Part shown: piece after piece, positions 1 through 8,187 of the stretch | Layout: the number at the start of each line of letters is the position of its first letter | Numbering within the stretch: position 1 is the first letter of the stretch | Origin: Nitrospiraceae bacterium UBA6905 | GTDB taxonomy: Bacteria; Nitrospirota; Thermodesulfovibrionia; Thermodesulfovibrionales; UBA6898 | Assembly: GCA_002451165.1 (NCBI GenBank) | Contig: DKBH01000007.1 | Location: 7,970-56,966 of the forward strand | Direction: 5' to 3' | Length of the DNA: 48,997 nt | The notes under the pieces: model-generated | What the model was told of the DNA's origin: nothing | The model's input: only the letters and a program-made list of their open reading frames with translations | Databases searched by the model: none | Made by a program: the position numbers and the translations under genes

Positions 1-47
1 CCTCCGGCGTGACAGGCCGGCGTTCTAACCAGCTGAACTACCGCCCC
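1..47 (-). tRNA. tRNA-Asp (GTC), 3' part cut off by the window edge
   Basis: Read on the minus strand, the sequence begins with a GGGGCGG acceptor strand and TA. It continues into a D-arm (GTTCAGCTGGTTAGAA) and an anticodon arm with loop CTGTCAC, which gives anticodon GTC. The variable region, T-arm and acceptor 3' strand lie outside the window. It follows tRNA-Val on the same strand, so the two are probably one tRNA transcript. Confidence 0.93.
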
Positions 48-140
48 CGCAAAGAAGACCGTCAGCAATCAAACATCCTTTGTGATCGGTCAGGCAAATC
101 CGCACTCTGCTTCTACAACTCGGCATAACAAACGAAAAAA

Positions 141-216
141 TGGTAGGCGGAACAGGGATCGAACCTGTGACATCAGCCTTGTAAGGGCTGCGCTCTCCCA
201 GCTGAGCTATCCGCCC
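141..216 (-). tRNA. tRNA-Val (TAC)
   Basis: A complete 76-nt cloverleaf lies on the minus strand. The 5' acceptor strand is GGGCGGA and pairs with TCCGCCT near the 3' end (first pair G-U). The D-arm is GCTCAGCTGGGAGAGC, the anticodon loop CTTACAA gives TAC, and the T-arm contains GGTTCGATCC. The 3' CCA is encoded in the genome. It sits upstream of tRNA-Asp on the same strand. Confidence 0.96.
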
Positions 217-335
217 AAAATATATAACATTACAGCAAAAAATATATTACTTATTTGTTTAATTTCTTGTCAAGGATTTTGTCACGAGTAAACAAATGTT
301 TCATGATAGAGGGTTACCGATAAATGTAGGAGTGT

Positions 336-650
336 CTATCTCAGCGAAACCGAACCGTTTGAAGGGTCATAAGAATATACGGACAGGTCATAGTCGGCTC
401 CAAGCAGGTCTTTAATTTCGGAGAGGTCGTCCGGATATCTTCCTCTTTCGGCATGGAACGTCTGCACAGCGGTTTTTATTGAACTGAGACTTGCCGTGTC
501 CCGGAGCGCTTTTGACTTTTGATATGCATTGATCATGGCATCACCATGCTCGGCAATCGGATTTCTAGGCTTTTGATCGCAACCCGCGAGAATCGATAAG
601 AGAACGCATACAGTCAATACCGACCATATTTTCATGAATAAGTATATCAT
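336..650 (-). CDS. small putative lipoprotein with pseudopilin-like C-terminus
   Basis: A 104-residue protein that I cannot name. The first 24 residues form a lipoprotein signal ending in LSILAGC, so it is probably lipidated on Cys24 and anchored in a membrane. The rest is helical and then ends in a segment (ERGRYPDDLSEI and SYDPSNGSVSL) resembling the C-terminal part of type II secretion pseudopilins, in which a short helix and a YP.DL strand precede a closing beta hairpin. The ATG at 650 has a good ribosome binding site (AAGGAAG, 5 nt away). It is divergent from the transporter at 680, leaving under 30 bp between the start codons. The pseudopilin resemblance is my inference from a short stretch. 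Confidence 0.6.
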   Translation of the reverse strand: MIYLFMKIWSVLTVCVLLSILAGCDQKPRNPIAEHGDAMINAYQKSKALRDTASLSSIKTAVQTFHAERGRYPDDLSEIKDLLGADYDLSVYSYDPSNGSVSLR

Positions 651-679
651 AATCGCTTCCTTTTTCTTTAGAATAAGTC

Positions 680-1552
680 ATGGATTGGGTTGTTCTTTCT
701 TTGTCATCCGCTTTTTTTCTTGCTACAAGTGATGCGCTTGCCAAACGAGCGGTCCTGAATGAAAACGAGTATCTGGTTGCATGGTTCAGACTCCTCTTTG
801 CACTACCCGTGCTGCTGATTACCATGCTGCTTATCCCATTTCCGAAGCTTGCCCCGGAGTTCTATCTGAGTTTCTTTCTTGCCCTGCCGATGGAGTTGGT
901 CACTATAGTCCTTTATATCAAAGCCCTTAAACTTTCGCCGCTCAGTCTCAGTGTGCCGTATCTCGCACTTACTCCGGTATTCCTTGTTTCTGTTTCTTAT
1001 CTCGTCCTCGGAGAAAAAGTATCCTTTTGGGGGACAGTCGGCATCCTCCTTATTGCGGCGGGCAGTTACATTCTGAATATAGGCATGTCACGAAGAGGAT
1101 GGTTTGAGCCTCTTACACTGATATCGCGTGAGAAGGGTGCACTACTCATGATTGGCGTGGCATTTCTCTACAGCATCACCTCATCGCTGGGAAAAGTGGC
1201 GATCATGCATTCATCGCCGCTTTTTTTTGGGGCCACCTACTTTATTGCTCTCAATATTGCCTTTATTCCCATAGCCATTTGGAAAGGGAGAAGTGTATTG
1301 AGGGATTTTGTCATAAGGGGTAAATTCACATCACTCTTTTTCCCTGGAACGCTCTATGCTCTTATGATTATTACACACATGGAGGCCATGAAGTTGACGA
1401 AAGTTGCCTATATGATTTCGGTCAAGAGAACCAGTTTGCTTATGAGCGTTCTTTATGGTTATATCTTGTTTCATGAAGAAAATATCAGAGGACGATTTCT
1501 GGGGGCAACCTTAATTTTTGCTGGTTTTGTTCTGGTGGTTAATGCCAGATGA
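680..1552 (+). CDS. EamA/DMT-superfamily transporter
   Basis: A 290-residue polytopic inner-membrane protein with about ten hydrophobic segments arranged as two repeats, as in the drug/metabolite transporter superfamily. The first repeat starts at the N-terminus (SSAFFLATSDALAKRA) and carries a conserved-looking ALPMELVTIVLYIKAL segment. The second starts near residue 155 (GVAFLYSITSSLGKVAI) and ends in the typical GRFLGATLIFAGFVLVV. Family length is about 290-300, so it is complete. The substrate cannot be told from sequence. The ATG at 680 has no strong ribosome binding site, but the next Met in frame would remove the first helix. It stands alone between divergent and unrelated genes. Confidence 0.85.
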   Translation: MDWVVLSLSSAFFLATSDALAKRAVLNENEYLVAWFRLLFALPVLLITMLLIPFPKLAPEFYLSFFLALPMELVTIVLYIKALKLSPLSLSVPYLALTPVFLVSVSYLVLGEKVSFWGTVGILLIAAGSYILNIGMSRRGWFEPLTLISREKGALLMIGVAFLYSITSSLGKVAIMHSSPLFFGATYFIALNIAFIPIAIWKGRSVLRDFVIRGKFTSLFFPGTLYALMIITHMEAMKLTKVAYMISVKRTSLLMSVLYGYILFHEENIRGRFLGATLIFAGFVLVVNAR

Positions 1553-1821
1553 TAGAAAAGGAAGGAAGAAATAGCGGCTTAGCCGTTACCTGTAATGTAG
1601 AGCAGCGCCGCTGAAGTGCATTTTTCTTACGCTGTCTCTGTGAGGGGCAGCTGCAGTTCGGAATTCTTGTCAAGTTTCTTTCAGGGGGTAACGCTCTTCA
1701 TGGGGAAACTGTAAAACTAGGGGAGCGCCGAGACCTTTATTCTTGCTGCAAGTTAGCGGCACTCTTGCGGTATACTATGCCTTTGGTAAGGTGTTATGTA
1801 TCGACTAAGGGTAGGGAAAAC

Positions 1822-2472
1822 ATGTTCATCGGACATATCGGCATCGGATTTGCAGCCAAGGCAATAGCGCCCCGCACATCTCTTGGCAGTCTGTTTCTTG
1901 CGTCACAGTTCCTCGATATCCTCTGGCCGATTCTGTTGCTACTGGGAATTGAAAGCGTGCTCATCGTGCCGGACGCACCCACGGTTATTCCTCTTGAATT
2001 TACGAACTATCCGTTCTCTCATAGCCTCGCCTTTGTCGTTCTATGGTCAGTACTCTTTGCTGTACTCTACTTTGTACTGAAGCAGGACAAGAGGGGTTCG
2101 CTTGTTATGGGCCTGGTTGTTGCGAGCCATTGGCTGCTGGACGCACTTGTCCACGTACATGATCTTCAGCTGTATCCCGGTAGTGACGTTCGTGTCGGAA
2201 TGGGTCTCTGGTCGTCGCTGGCAGCTACGCTTCTCATGGAACTGGGAATCTTTTTGATAGGACTTGCGATATATCTCCGTACCACGCTGGCAGGCGACCA
2301 TTACGGCTCTTGCGGCCTCCGGCTCTTCGTTCTCTTCATTTTCCTGGTCTATGCGGCAAATCTTTTCGGTCCAACACCGCCGCATGTATCTGCTATCGCC
2401 TGGACGAATCTGTCCATCTGGCTTCTTGTCGCCTGGGGCTATTGGATCGATCGTCACCGTCGTCTTTCGTGA
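1822..2472 (+). CDS. membrane protein, DUF457/YdjM-like putative metal-dependent hydrolase
   Basis: A predicted 216-residue polytopic membrane protein. It has five or six hydrophobic segments and conserved-looking polar residues at their edges: GHIGIGFAAK at the N-terminus, DAPT and FSHSLAF around residues 50-65, and SHWLLDALVHVHD near residue 105. Histidine and aspartate placed like this are seen in the DUF457/YdjM group of inner-membrane proteins annotated as possible metal-dependent hydrolases. No activity can be assigned. The frame is open from 1765, but I place the start at ATG 1822 because GGGTAGGG lies just upstream and the protein then begins with MFIGHIGIG, as relatives do. Confidence 0.6.
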   Translation: MFIGHIGIGFAAKAIAPRTSLGSLFLASQFLDILWPILLLLGIESVLIVPDAPTVIPLEFTNYPFSHSLAFVVLWSVLFAVLYFVLKQDKRGSLVMGLVVASHWLLDALVHVHDLQLYPGSDVRVGMGLWSSLAATLLMELGIFLIGLAIYLRTTLAGDHYGSCGLRLFVLFIFLVYAANLFGPTPPHVSAIAWTNLSIWLLVAWGYWIDRHRRLS

Positions 2473-2531
2473 GTCAAAAATTCTTAACAAGGAGAGGTGA
2501 TCTTTAATGCATAGGCTTCAGACAAGTAAGG

Positions 2532-3266
2532 TTAAGAATTGCCGGAAAGATCTCCAAGTACGTACTGCGTGATCGAGACAGCAGCTATTGCCGCGGTTTC
2601 TGCGCGGAGTATCCGTTTTCCCATAGAGGTGACGAGATAACCTCTCTCTTCAACTCTACGGACTTCTCTTTCAGAGAATCCTCCTTCCGGGCCGGTCAGA
2701 AGAATGAGTTCCTTACTCTTTCTGCATATTTCCAAAGAAGAGGAGAAGGGCATCTTCGCATGTTCCCAGAAGATCAATCCCATAATTCCAGTATTTGCAG
2801 CGGTATCTATGGCAGAATCGAGATCCTTGGGTTCAAGAACCTTGGTGACTTTGGCCCGGCCGCACTGACGTGAGGCTTCTTCTGCAATTTTCTTCCAGCG
2901 CTGGAGCTTGCGCGACTCCCGTATCTGGCTACGCTCGGTGACGACCGGTAACAGCTGCCGCACACCTAGCTCAGATGCTTTCTGAACGATGAAATCCATC
3001 TTTTCACCTTTCAACAAGGCTTGCATGAGGATAATATTCGCAGGCGATTCAGGAGCTGAATCACATCTTTCCCCTATGAGGAGGGTAACTGCTTTCTTTG
3101 ATATTGAAGCAACGTTTGCCCGATAAGCTGCACCTGATCTGTCGATGATATCCAGCTCTCTGCCCGGACCGTACCTGAGAACTGTCGCGAGATAACGCGC
3201 TTTTTCTCCAATGAGCTCTATAGAAGTCTTTCCCCCCACGGCAGCTTCTATAAATATCCTGGTCAT
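2532..3266 (-). CDS. rsmE: 16S rRNA (uracil-1498-N3)-methyltransferase RsmE
   Basis: RsmE methylates N3 of U1498 in 16S rRNA using S-adenosylmethionine. The 244-residue protein has an N-terminal PUA-like barrel (MTRIFIEAAVGGK onward). It is followed by a SPOUT-class methyltransferase domain with the family motifs LTGPEGGFSEREV and GKRILRAETAA, which form the knotted SAM site. The frame is open upstream to a TTG at 3305, but that would overlap the end of dnaJ and add residues not typical of the family. The ATG at 3266 gives the usual MxRIF start. It is last in the hrcA-grpE-dnaK-dnaJ-rsmE operon, an arrangement common in bacteria. Confidence 0.93.
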   Translation of the reverse strand: MTRIFIEAAVGGKTSIELIGEKARYLATVLRYGPGRELDIIDRSGAAYRANVASISKKAVTLLIGERCDSAPESPANIILMQALLKGEKMDFIVQKASELGVRQLLPVVTERSQIRESRKLQRWKKIAEEASRQCGRAKVTKVLEPKDLDSAIDTAANTGIMGLIFWEHAKMPFSSSLEICRKSKELILLTGPEGGFSEREVRRVEERGYLVTSMGKRILRAETAAIAAVSITQYVLGDLSGNS

Positions 3267-3294
3267 ACAGGACAGAGGGAAAGACCGGACGGTG

Positions 3295-4401
3295 TCAGTT
3301 TTCAACTCCGCTGAAAAGGTCTTTCAGTCGGTCTTTGAAGCTCTTACCTGTTTCATCAGCACTGACGGAAGCAAACTCCTCCAACAGTTCTTTCTGTCGT
3401 TGCGTCAGTTTCTTAGGTACGTCAATATAGACTTTGACCAGCTGATTTCCCCTGTGCGAGCTGCCGACGCGGGGTACACCCTTGCCTCTTAGAGTAAAAA
3501 TCTTGCCGGAAGGTGTTCCTGCAGGAATTTTCAGTTTAGCCGACCCATCAAGCGTGGGAACCTCCACCTCAGCTCCAAGCGTTGCAGCCGTGAAAGAAAT
3601 CGGAAATTCACAATAAAGTTCTGTGCCTTCTCTCTTAAAGAACGGATGTTCTTCGACGGTAAGTATGACGTAGAGGTCCCCTGGCGGACCGTTATAATAG
3701 CCCGGTTCACCTTCTCCCGTGACCTTTAGCCTTGAACCCGAGTCAACACCGGCCGGAATCTTAAGATGAACAGTTTTCTGCTCGCGAATAGAGCCGTTCC
3801 CTCTACACTGTTTGCAGGGATGCGTGATGAACTTGCCGCTGCCGGAGCACTTGCCACAGGTCTTCGAGACGCTGAAAAAGCCCTGTTGGTACCTGATCTG
3901 CCCTGAACCCCTGCAGACGCTGCACATTTCGGCTTGCCTACCGGGTTCGGATCCGCTTCCGCTGCAGACGTTGCATTTCTGAAGTTTAGGAAATGTGATT
4001 ACTTTTTCCGTGCCGAAAACTGCTTCTTCAAGGGTAAGGGCAAGATCATATCTGAGGTCATTGCCCTTCGTCGGCCGCTGTCGCCGCTGGCCGCCGAATC
4101 CGGCACCAAATAAGTCGCCGAATATATCCTCAAAGATATCCCCGAAACCTGCGCCACTCGCGAAGGGACCTTGTCCGGAGCCAAACCCATCTGCTGTTCC
4201 GAAGCGGTCATAGTGTGCGCGCTTTTCCGAGTCACTCAGACAAGAATAGGCCTCATTAATCTCCTTGAATTTTTCCTCGCTGGCCTTGTCTCCGGCATTT
4301 CGGTCAGGATGGTGCTTCAGGGCAAGTTGTCTGAACGCCTTCTTCAATTCTTCCTGCGATGCATCCCGCGATACGCCAAGTGTCTCGTAATAATCTTTCA
4401 C
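3295..4401 (-). CDS. dnaJ: chaperone protein DnaJ
   Basis: The 368-residue Hsp40 co-chaperone delivers substrates to DnaK and stimulates its ATPase. Domains in order: a J domain (residues 1-70, with HPD in ALKHHPDRNAG), a Gly/Phe-rich linker (GFGSGQGPFASGAGFGD), and four CxxCxGxG zinc-binding repeats (CNVCSGSG, CSVCRGSG, CGKCSGSG, CKQCRGNG, about residues 140-205). The two C-terminal beta-sandwich substrate-binding domains follow. The start is GTG, preceded by AAGGACC at 8 nt. A terminator-like hairpin separates it from dnaK, so its expression relative to dnaK may be reduced. Confidence 0.98.
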   Translation of the reverse strand: MKDYYETLGVSRDASQEELKKAFRQLALKHHPDRNAGDKASEEKFKEINEAYSCLSDSEKRAHYDRFGTADGFGSGQGPFASGAGFGDIFEDIFGDLFGAGFGGQRRQRPTKGNDLRYDLALTLEEAVFGTEKVITFPKLQKCNVCSGSGSEPGRQAEMCSVCRGSGQIRYQQGFFSVSKTCGKCSGSGKFITHPCKQCRGNGSIREQKTVHLKIPAGVDSGSRLKVTGEGEPGYYNGPPGDLYVILTVEEHPFFKREGTELYCEFPISFTAATLGAEVEVPTLDGSAKLKIPAGTPSGKIFTLRGKGVPRVGSSHRGNQLVKVYIDVPKKLTQRQKELLEEFASVSADETGKSFKDRLKDLFSGVEN

Positions 4402-4446
4402 GTCAATAGGTCCTTGTCAGTGTAATATGGAAGTATACATGAAAAA

Positions 4447-4490
4447 GGGTCCAGGGGTACATGTGCCAAAGCACATAGATCCCCGGACCC
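4447..4490 (-). terminator. hairpin between dnaK and dnaJ, terminator or attenuator on the minus strand
   Basis: Long interrupted inverted repeat: GGGTCC pairs with GGACCC, GGGG with CCCC, and CATGTGC with GCACATA around a short loop. Read in the direction of the operon, the stem ends in ACCC followed by five T residues, the form of an intrinsic terminator. Because dnaJ and rsmE lie downstream without an obvious strong promoter, partial termination or RNA processing is more likely than a full stop. Confidence 0.7.
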
Positions 4491-4511
4491 TGATTATGCT
4501 AGATGCGAAAG

Positions 4512-6431
4512 TTATTTCTTATCCTTTTCAACATCCTCAAATTCTGCCTCTACGACTTCTTCTTCCGCCGGCTTGGCGCCCTGACCTGAACCGTCTGTAG
4601 GCCCTGCCTGCTGTGCCTGTGCTCCTGCTGACGTATAGAGATGTTCGGCAAGTTTGTGGGATACCTGCATCAGTTTGTCTGTTGCAGCTTTGATCTCCGC
4701 AGGGTCAGAGCTCGAATCCTTCATCTTCTTGCAGTTTTCAAGGGCATCTTCGATAGTGCGCTTTTCGTCGGGAGAAATCTTGTCGCCATAATCAGTGAGC
4801 GACTTTTCGACCGTATAAATTAGTGTATCTGCATGGTTCCTCGCTTCAGCAAGTAGTTTCTTCTTATGATCTTCCTGTCCATGCTCATCCGCATCGCGTA
4901 CCATTTTTTTGATTTCTTCTTCTGTTAGGCCGCTCGATGCTGTTATGCGAATCGACTGCTCTTTGTTCGTGCCAAGGTCCTTAGCCGAGACGTGCAGTAT
5001 ACCATTGGCATCAATATCAAAAGAGACCTCGATCTGGGGTACGCCGCGAGGCGCAGGAGGGATGCCGATGAGTTCGAAATTGCCAAGGAGTTTATTGTCA
5101 GCCGCCATCTCACGCTCTCCCTGGCATATCTTGATCGTAACCGCAGGCTGGTTGTCTGTTGCCGTCGAGAATACCTGGCTCTTTTTCGTCGGTATGGTCG
5201 TATTTCTTTCGATGATCTTCGTGAAGATGCCACCGAGGGTCTCGATGCCAAGAGAAAGCGGCGTCACATCCAAAAGCAGCACTTCTTTAACATCGCCCTT
5301 GAGTACGGCCGCCTGGATTGCTGCACCCACGGCGACTACCTCGTCAGGATTCACGGTCCTATTCGGCTCCTTGCCGAAAAAGGTCTGAACCGTCTGCTGT
5401 ACCTTCGGTGTCCTCGTCTGGCCTCCGACCAGAAGGACCTCATCAATATTGCCGGTTGAGAGGCTGGCATCTGCAAGTGCATTCTTGCACGGCCCGATAG
5501 TGCTCTCATAAAGGTCTGACGTCAACTGCTCAAATTTAGACCTCGATATCTTCATGAGCATATGCTTGGGGCCCGTCGCATCTGCAGTGATAAAGGGAAG
5601 ATTCATTTCCGTTTCAGTGGCGGTTGAGAGTTCGATCTTGGCGCGCTCGGCGGCTTCCTTCAGCCGCTGAAGTGCCATCTTGTCATTCTTAAGATCGATG
5701 CCTTGGTCCTTTTTGAACTCCTCGACCATCCAGTCAATGAGCCGGAGATCAAAGTCGTCACCTCCGAGATACGTATCGCCGTTTGTGGACTTCACCTCTA
5801 TGACGCCTTCCCCGATCTCAAGGATCGAGATGTCGAACGTTCCACCTCCGAGGTCATAAACAGCCACCTTTTCTTCTTTTTTCTTGTCCATCCCATAGGC
5901 AAGTGCAGCTGCTGTAGGTTCATTAATGATCCTGAGCACATTGAGACCAGCAATTCTCCCGGCGTCCTTGGTTGCCTGCCTCTGGCTGTCGTCAAAATAG
6001 GCAGGAACGGTGATGACCGCCTCGGTAACTTTCTCACCGAGATAATCTTCCGCAGCCTGCTTCAACTTCTGCAGAATCATCGCAGAAATCTCCGGTGGCG
6101 AATATTTCTTGCCGCTGATCTCGACATGGGCATCACCATTGGATGCTTCAACGATCTTGTACGGCAGTCTTTTCTTGGCATGATCGACCTCAGGGGATAC
6201 ATATTTTCTTCCCATGAGCCTTTTTATCGAGAAGACAGTGTTTTCCGGATTAGTGATTGCCTGGCGTTTTGCGATCTGTCCTACAAGGCGTTCCCCTTTG
6301 TCCGTTATTGCAACTACTGAGGGGGTTGTCCTTGTCCCTTCTTGATTTGGTATAACCACGGGTTCGCCGCCTTGGACTACTGCTACGCAAGAGTTTGTGG
6401 TTCCCAGGTCAATACCGATTGCCTTTCCCAT
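4512..6431 (-). CDS. dnaK: chaperone protein DnaK (Hsp70)
   Basis: A 639-residue ATP-dependent Hsp70 chaperone. It contains the actin-like nucleotide-binding domain (GIDLGTTNSCVAV at the start, VYDLGGGTFDISI near residue 195, LLVGGQTRTPKVQ near 335). The substrate-binding beta domain follows (TPLSLGIETLGG near 395), then the helical lid and an acidic tail (AEEEVVEAEFEDVEKDKK). Length matches the family. The ATG follows the grpE stop by 1 nt, and its ribosome binding site (GAGGAGGAAG) lies in the codons for the glutamates that end grpE. This implies translational coupling. Regulation is through the CIRCE element upstream of hrcA. Confidence 0.99.
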   Translation of the reverse strand: MGKAIGIDLGTTNSCVAVVQGGEPVVIPNQEGTRTTPSVVAITDKGERLVGQIAKRQAITNPENTVFSIKRLMGRKYVSPEVDHAKKRLPYKIVEASNGDAHVEISGKKYSPPEISAMILQKLKQAAEDYLGEKVTEAVITVPAYFDDSQRQATKDAGRIAGLNVLRIINEPTAAALAYGMDKKKEEKVAVYDLGGGTFDISILEIGEGVIEVKSTNGDTYLGGDDFDLRLIDWMVEEFKKDQGIDLKNDKMALQRLKEAAERAKIELSTATETEMNLPFITADATGPKHMLMKISRSKFEQLTSDLYESTIGPCKNALADASLSTGNIDEVLLVGGQTRTPKVQQTVQTFFGKEPNRTVNPDEVVAVGAAIQAAVLKGDVKEVLLLDVTPLSLGIETLGGIFTKIIERNTTIPTKKSQVFSTATDNQPAVTIKICQGEREMAADNKLLGNFELIGIPPAPRGVPQIEVSFDIDANGILHVSAKDLGTNKEQSIRITASSGLTEEEIKKMVRDADEHGQEDHKKKLLAEARNHADTLIYTVEKSLTDYGDKISPDEKRTIEDALENCKKMKDSSSDPAEIKAATDKLMQVSHKLAEHLYTSAGAQAQQAGPTDGSGQGAKPAEEEVVEAEFEDVEKDKK

Positions 6432-6432
6432 C

Positions 6433-7050
6433 TTATTCTTCCTCCTCTATGGTATCTTGAATTTTGATTCTCACCGCGTCAGCATCCTGCTTTTCGCTGT
6501 TTTGAGGCTTTACCGATACAGAAACAAGTGACGGCCTCAGCACCTTGTCCCGGTACCGATAACCTGCCCTGAACTCTTCTGCGACCATTTTTTCAGGTAG
6601 GTCTTGACGTTCCACCTGTGACATCGCATGATGAACTGCAGGATCAAAGGGCATGCCGTTTGCCGCAATGCGCGTAAGGCCGAACTTCTCAAGGGTGCGC
6701 TGAAGTTCTTTAAGCGTTACCTCAACGCCTTGGACCAGACCGCTGTTAACATCTCCGGAGGCATGTTTCATCGCCAGTTCCAGGTTGTCGATCACGGGAA
6801 GGAGTTCATAGAGCAGAGACTCATTACCGTAACGCATAAGCTCTTCCTTGTCCTTGTTGACCCGTTTCCGGAAGTTATCAAAGTCAGCGTAGAGGCGAAG
6901 ATATTTGTCGTGCAAATCGTCGACCTCAGCTGTCTTTGATGCCTCAACCGGTTCTTCCGTGGGTGCGGGTTCAACATCAACCAGTTCAAGATCGTCTTCA
7001 TCAAAATCTTCTGTTCTCTTTCCTCTGTTCAGGTCTTGATCTTCCAACAT
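6433..7050 (-). CDS. grpE: nucleotide exchange factor GrpE
   Basis: GrpE promotes ADP release from DnaK and works as a dimer. The 205-residue protein has an acidic, disordered N-terminus and a long coiled-coil helix (HDKYLRLYADFDNFRKRVNK). The conserved C-terminal beta domain includes GMPFDPAVHHAMSQV and GYRYRDKVLRPSLVSVS. The N-terminal extension of about 50 residues is typical of many phyla. The start ATG has AGGAAGGTG just upstream and follows hrcA by a few bases. It is second in the heat-shock operon. Confidence 0.97.
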   Translation of the reverse strand: MLEDQDLNRGKRTEDFDEDDLELVDVEPAPTEEPVEASKTAEVDDLHDKYLRLYADFDNFRKRVNKDKEELMRYGNESLLYELLPVIDNLELAMKHASGDVNSGLVQGVEVTLKELQRTLEKFGLTRIAANGMPFDPAVHHAMSQVERQDLPEKMVAEEFRAGYRYRDKVLRPSLVSVSVKPQNSEKQDADAVRIKIQDTIEEEE

Positions 7051-7058
7051 GCACCTTC

Positions 7059-8087
7059 CTATCGTGAGTATGAAAAGATTTCAGTGATAAATTTGGCTGT
7101 TATGTCAACAAGCGTGATTGCCTGACTGTAGTTCATCCGGGTAGGACCGATGATGGCAATGGCGCCGATGGGGCGCGTTCCTTCACAATACGGGGCCGCG
7201 ACAAAACTGAACTGTTTGAACTCATCAAGCGGGTTTTCCGAACCGATGAATACCTGAGGGCCGTCCGTGGAAGAAATTTTTTCCAGAAGGCTGAGGATGA
7301 CATGTTTGTCCTCAATGGTCTTGAGCAGTCTACGAATTCTTTCAATATCGCAGAAATCTGGCAGGGTCAGTACCTCAGACAAACCAGAAATGAAAACATC
7401 GCTATCGGACACAGAAAAGACATTCTTGCAGATTGCCATTGCTTCGCTGATAAGACTGTCACAGAGTATGTGGTCATTGGCTATTTCTGCAACGACTGTC
7501 TTCCTAATCTCTTCCAGGGTATGTCCCGCATAGCGCTCATTAATGTACCCCGAGAGCCTGTTAAGATCCTCCCGCGATATTTCGTGTTCAGCCGAAATGA
7601 TTCTGTTTCTGATCACTGCCTCATCCGTAATCAACATGACCGCAATCTGGTTTTTTCTATAGGGTATCAGTTCGATCCTGCTCAGCGTCGCATGATGGGT
7701 ATTAGGAGTTACCGATATCCCGATATAATGCGAAAGCTCCGACAGCATCCTTGACGCATTATCGAGGAATGAATTGACATCTGTCCTTATAATTTCAAGC
7801 TTTCGGATAAGTTCTGACGACAGCTCTGCATCAATCTCAGACTTTTCCGTTGTAAGGGTGTCAACATAATAACGATAGCCGCTGTCAGTAGGTACCCGAC
7901 CAGCCGAGGTATGCGGCTGGCGAAGAAATCCCATATCTTCAAGGTCAGACATAATGTTCCGGATAGTGGCAGGAGAAAGGCCGATGGGAAATTTTTTGGT
8001 GATTGCCCGTGACCCTACAGGACCCGGAGAACTTATGTAAAGCTGTATAACTGCCTCTAAAATCTGCTTACTGCGACCGTCAAGCAC
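7059..8087 (-). CDS. hrcA: heat-inducible transcription repressor HrcA
   Basis: HrcA binds the CIRCE operator and represses the heat-shock operon; it needs GroE-type chaperones for folding, which links repression to chaperone load. The 342-residue protein has an N-terminal winged helix (SKQILEAVIQLYISSPGPV, then SPATIRNIMSDLEDMGFL, then QPHTSAGRVPTDSGYRYYV). A GAF-like dimerisation domain follows, ending in AIAIIGPTRMNYSQAI, typical of the family. The start is GTG at 8087, only 1 nt from the CIRCE element. Its ribosome binding site AAGGAG is inside the CIRCE spacer and right arm. It is the first gene of hrcA-grpE-dnaK-dnaJ-rsmE and is therefore self-regulated. Confidence 0.98.
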   Translation of the reverse strand: MLDGRSKQILEAVIQLYISSPGPVGSRAITKKFPIGLSPATIRNIMSDLEDMGFLRQPHTSAGRVPTDSGYRYYVDTLTTEKSEIDAELSSELIRKLEIIRTDVNSFLDNASRMLSELSHYIGISVTPNTHHATLSRIELIPYRKNQIAVMLITDEAVIRNRIISAEHEISREDLNRLSGYINERYAGHTLEEIRKTVVAEIANDHILCDSLISEAMAICKNVFSVSDSDVFISGLSEVLTLPDFCDIERIRRLLKTIEDKHVILSLLEKISSTDGPQVFIGSENPLDEFKQFSFVAAPYCEGTRPIGAIAIIGPTRMNYSQAITLVDITAKFITEIFSYSR

Positions 8088-8088
8088 T

Positions 8089-8115
8089 TTAGCACTCTCC
8101 TTGTTAGAGTGCTAA
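8089..8115 (-). promoter_or_regulatory. CIRCE operator (HrcA binding site)
   Basis: A perfect inverted repeat TTAGCACTC - 9 nt - GAGTGCTAA, identical to the CIRCE consensus. It lies between the predicted transcription start and the hrcA GTG. The spacer on the coding strand contains AAGGA, so in the mRNA the same palindrome can form a hairpin presenting or masking the hrcA ribosome binding site. Confidence 0.98.
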
Positions 8116-8117
8116 TA

Positions 8118-8146
8118 ATTTAACAAGTTAACTCAAGCCGTGTCAA
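8118..8146 (-). promoter_or_regulatory. housekeeping-sigma promoter of the hrcA operon
   Basis: On the minus strand, TTGACA (8146-8141), a 17-nt spacer and TTAAAT (8123-8118) form a near-consensus sigma-70 type promoter. The predicted start point falls in the CIRCE element, so HrcA bound there would block initiation. Confidence 0.85.
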
Positions 8147-8187
8147 GTGTAATAGATTATATCTATAAAACAAGATGTTATATGTTT

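Noticed and set aside
82..291. A plus-strand 69-residue protein
   Set aside because: It is antisense to the tRNA-Val gene and its sequence comes from the tRNA.
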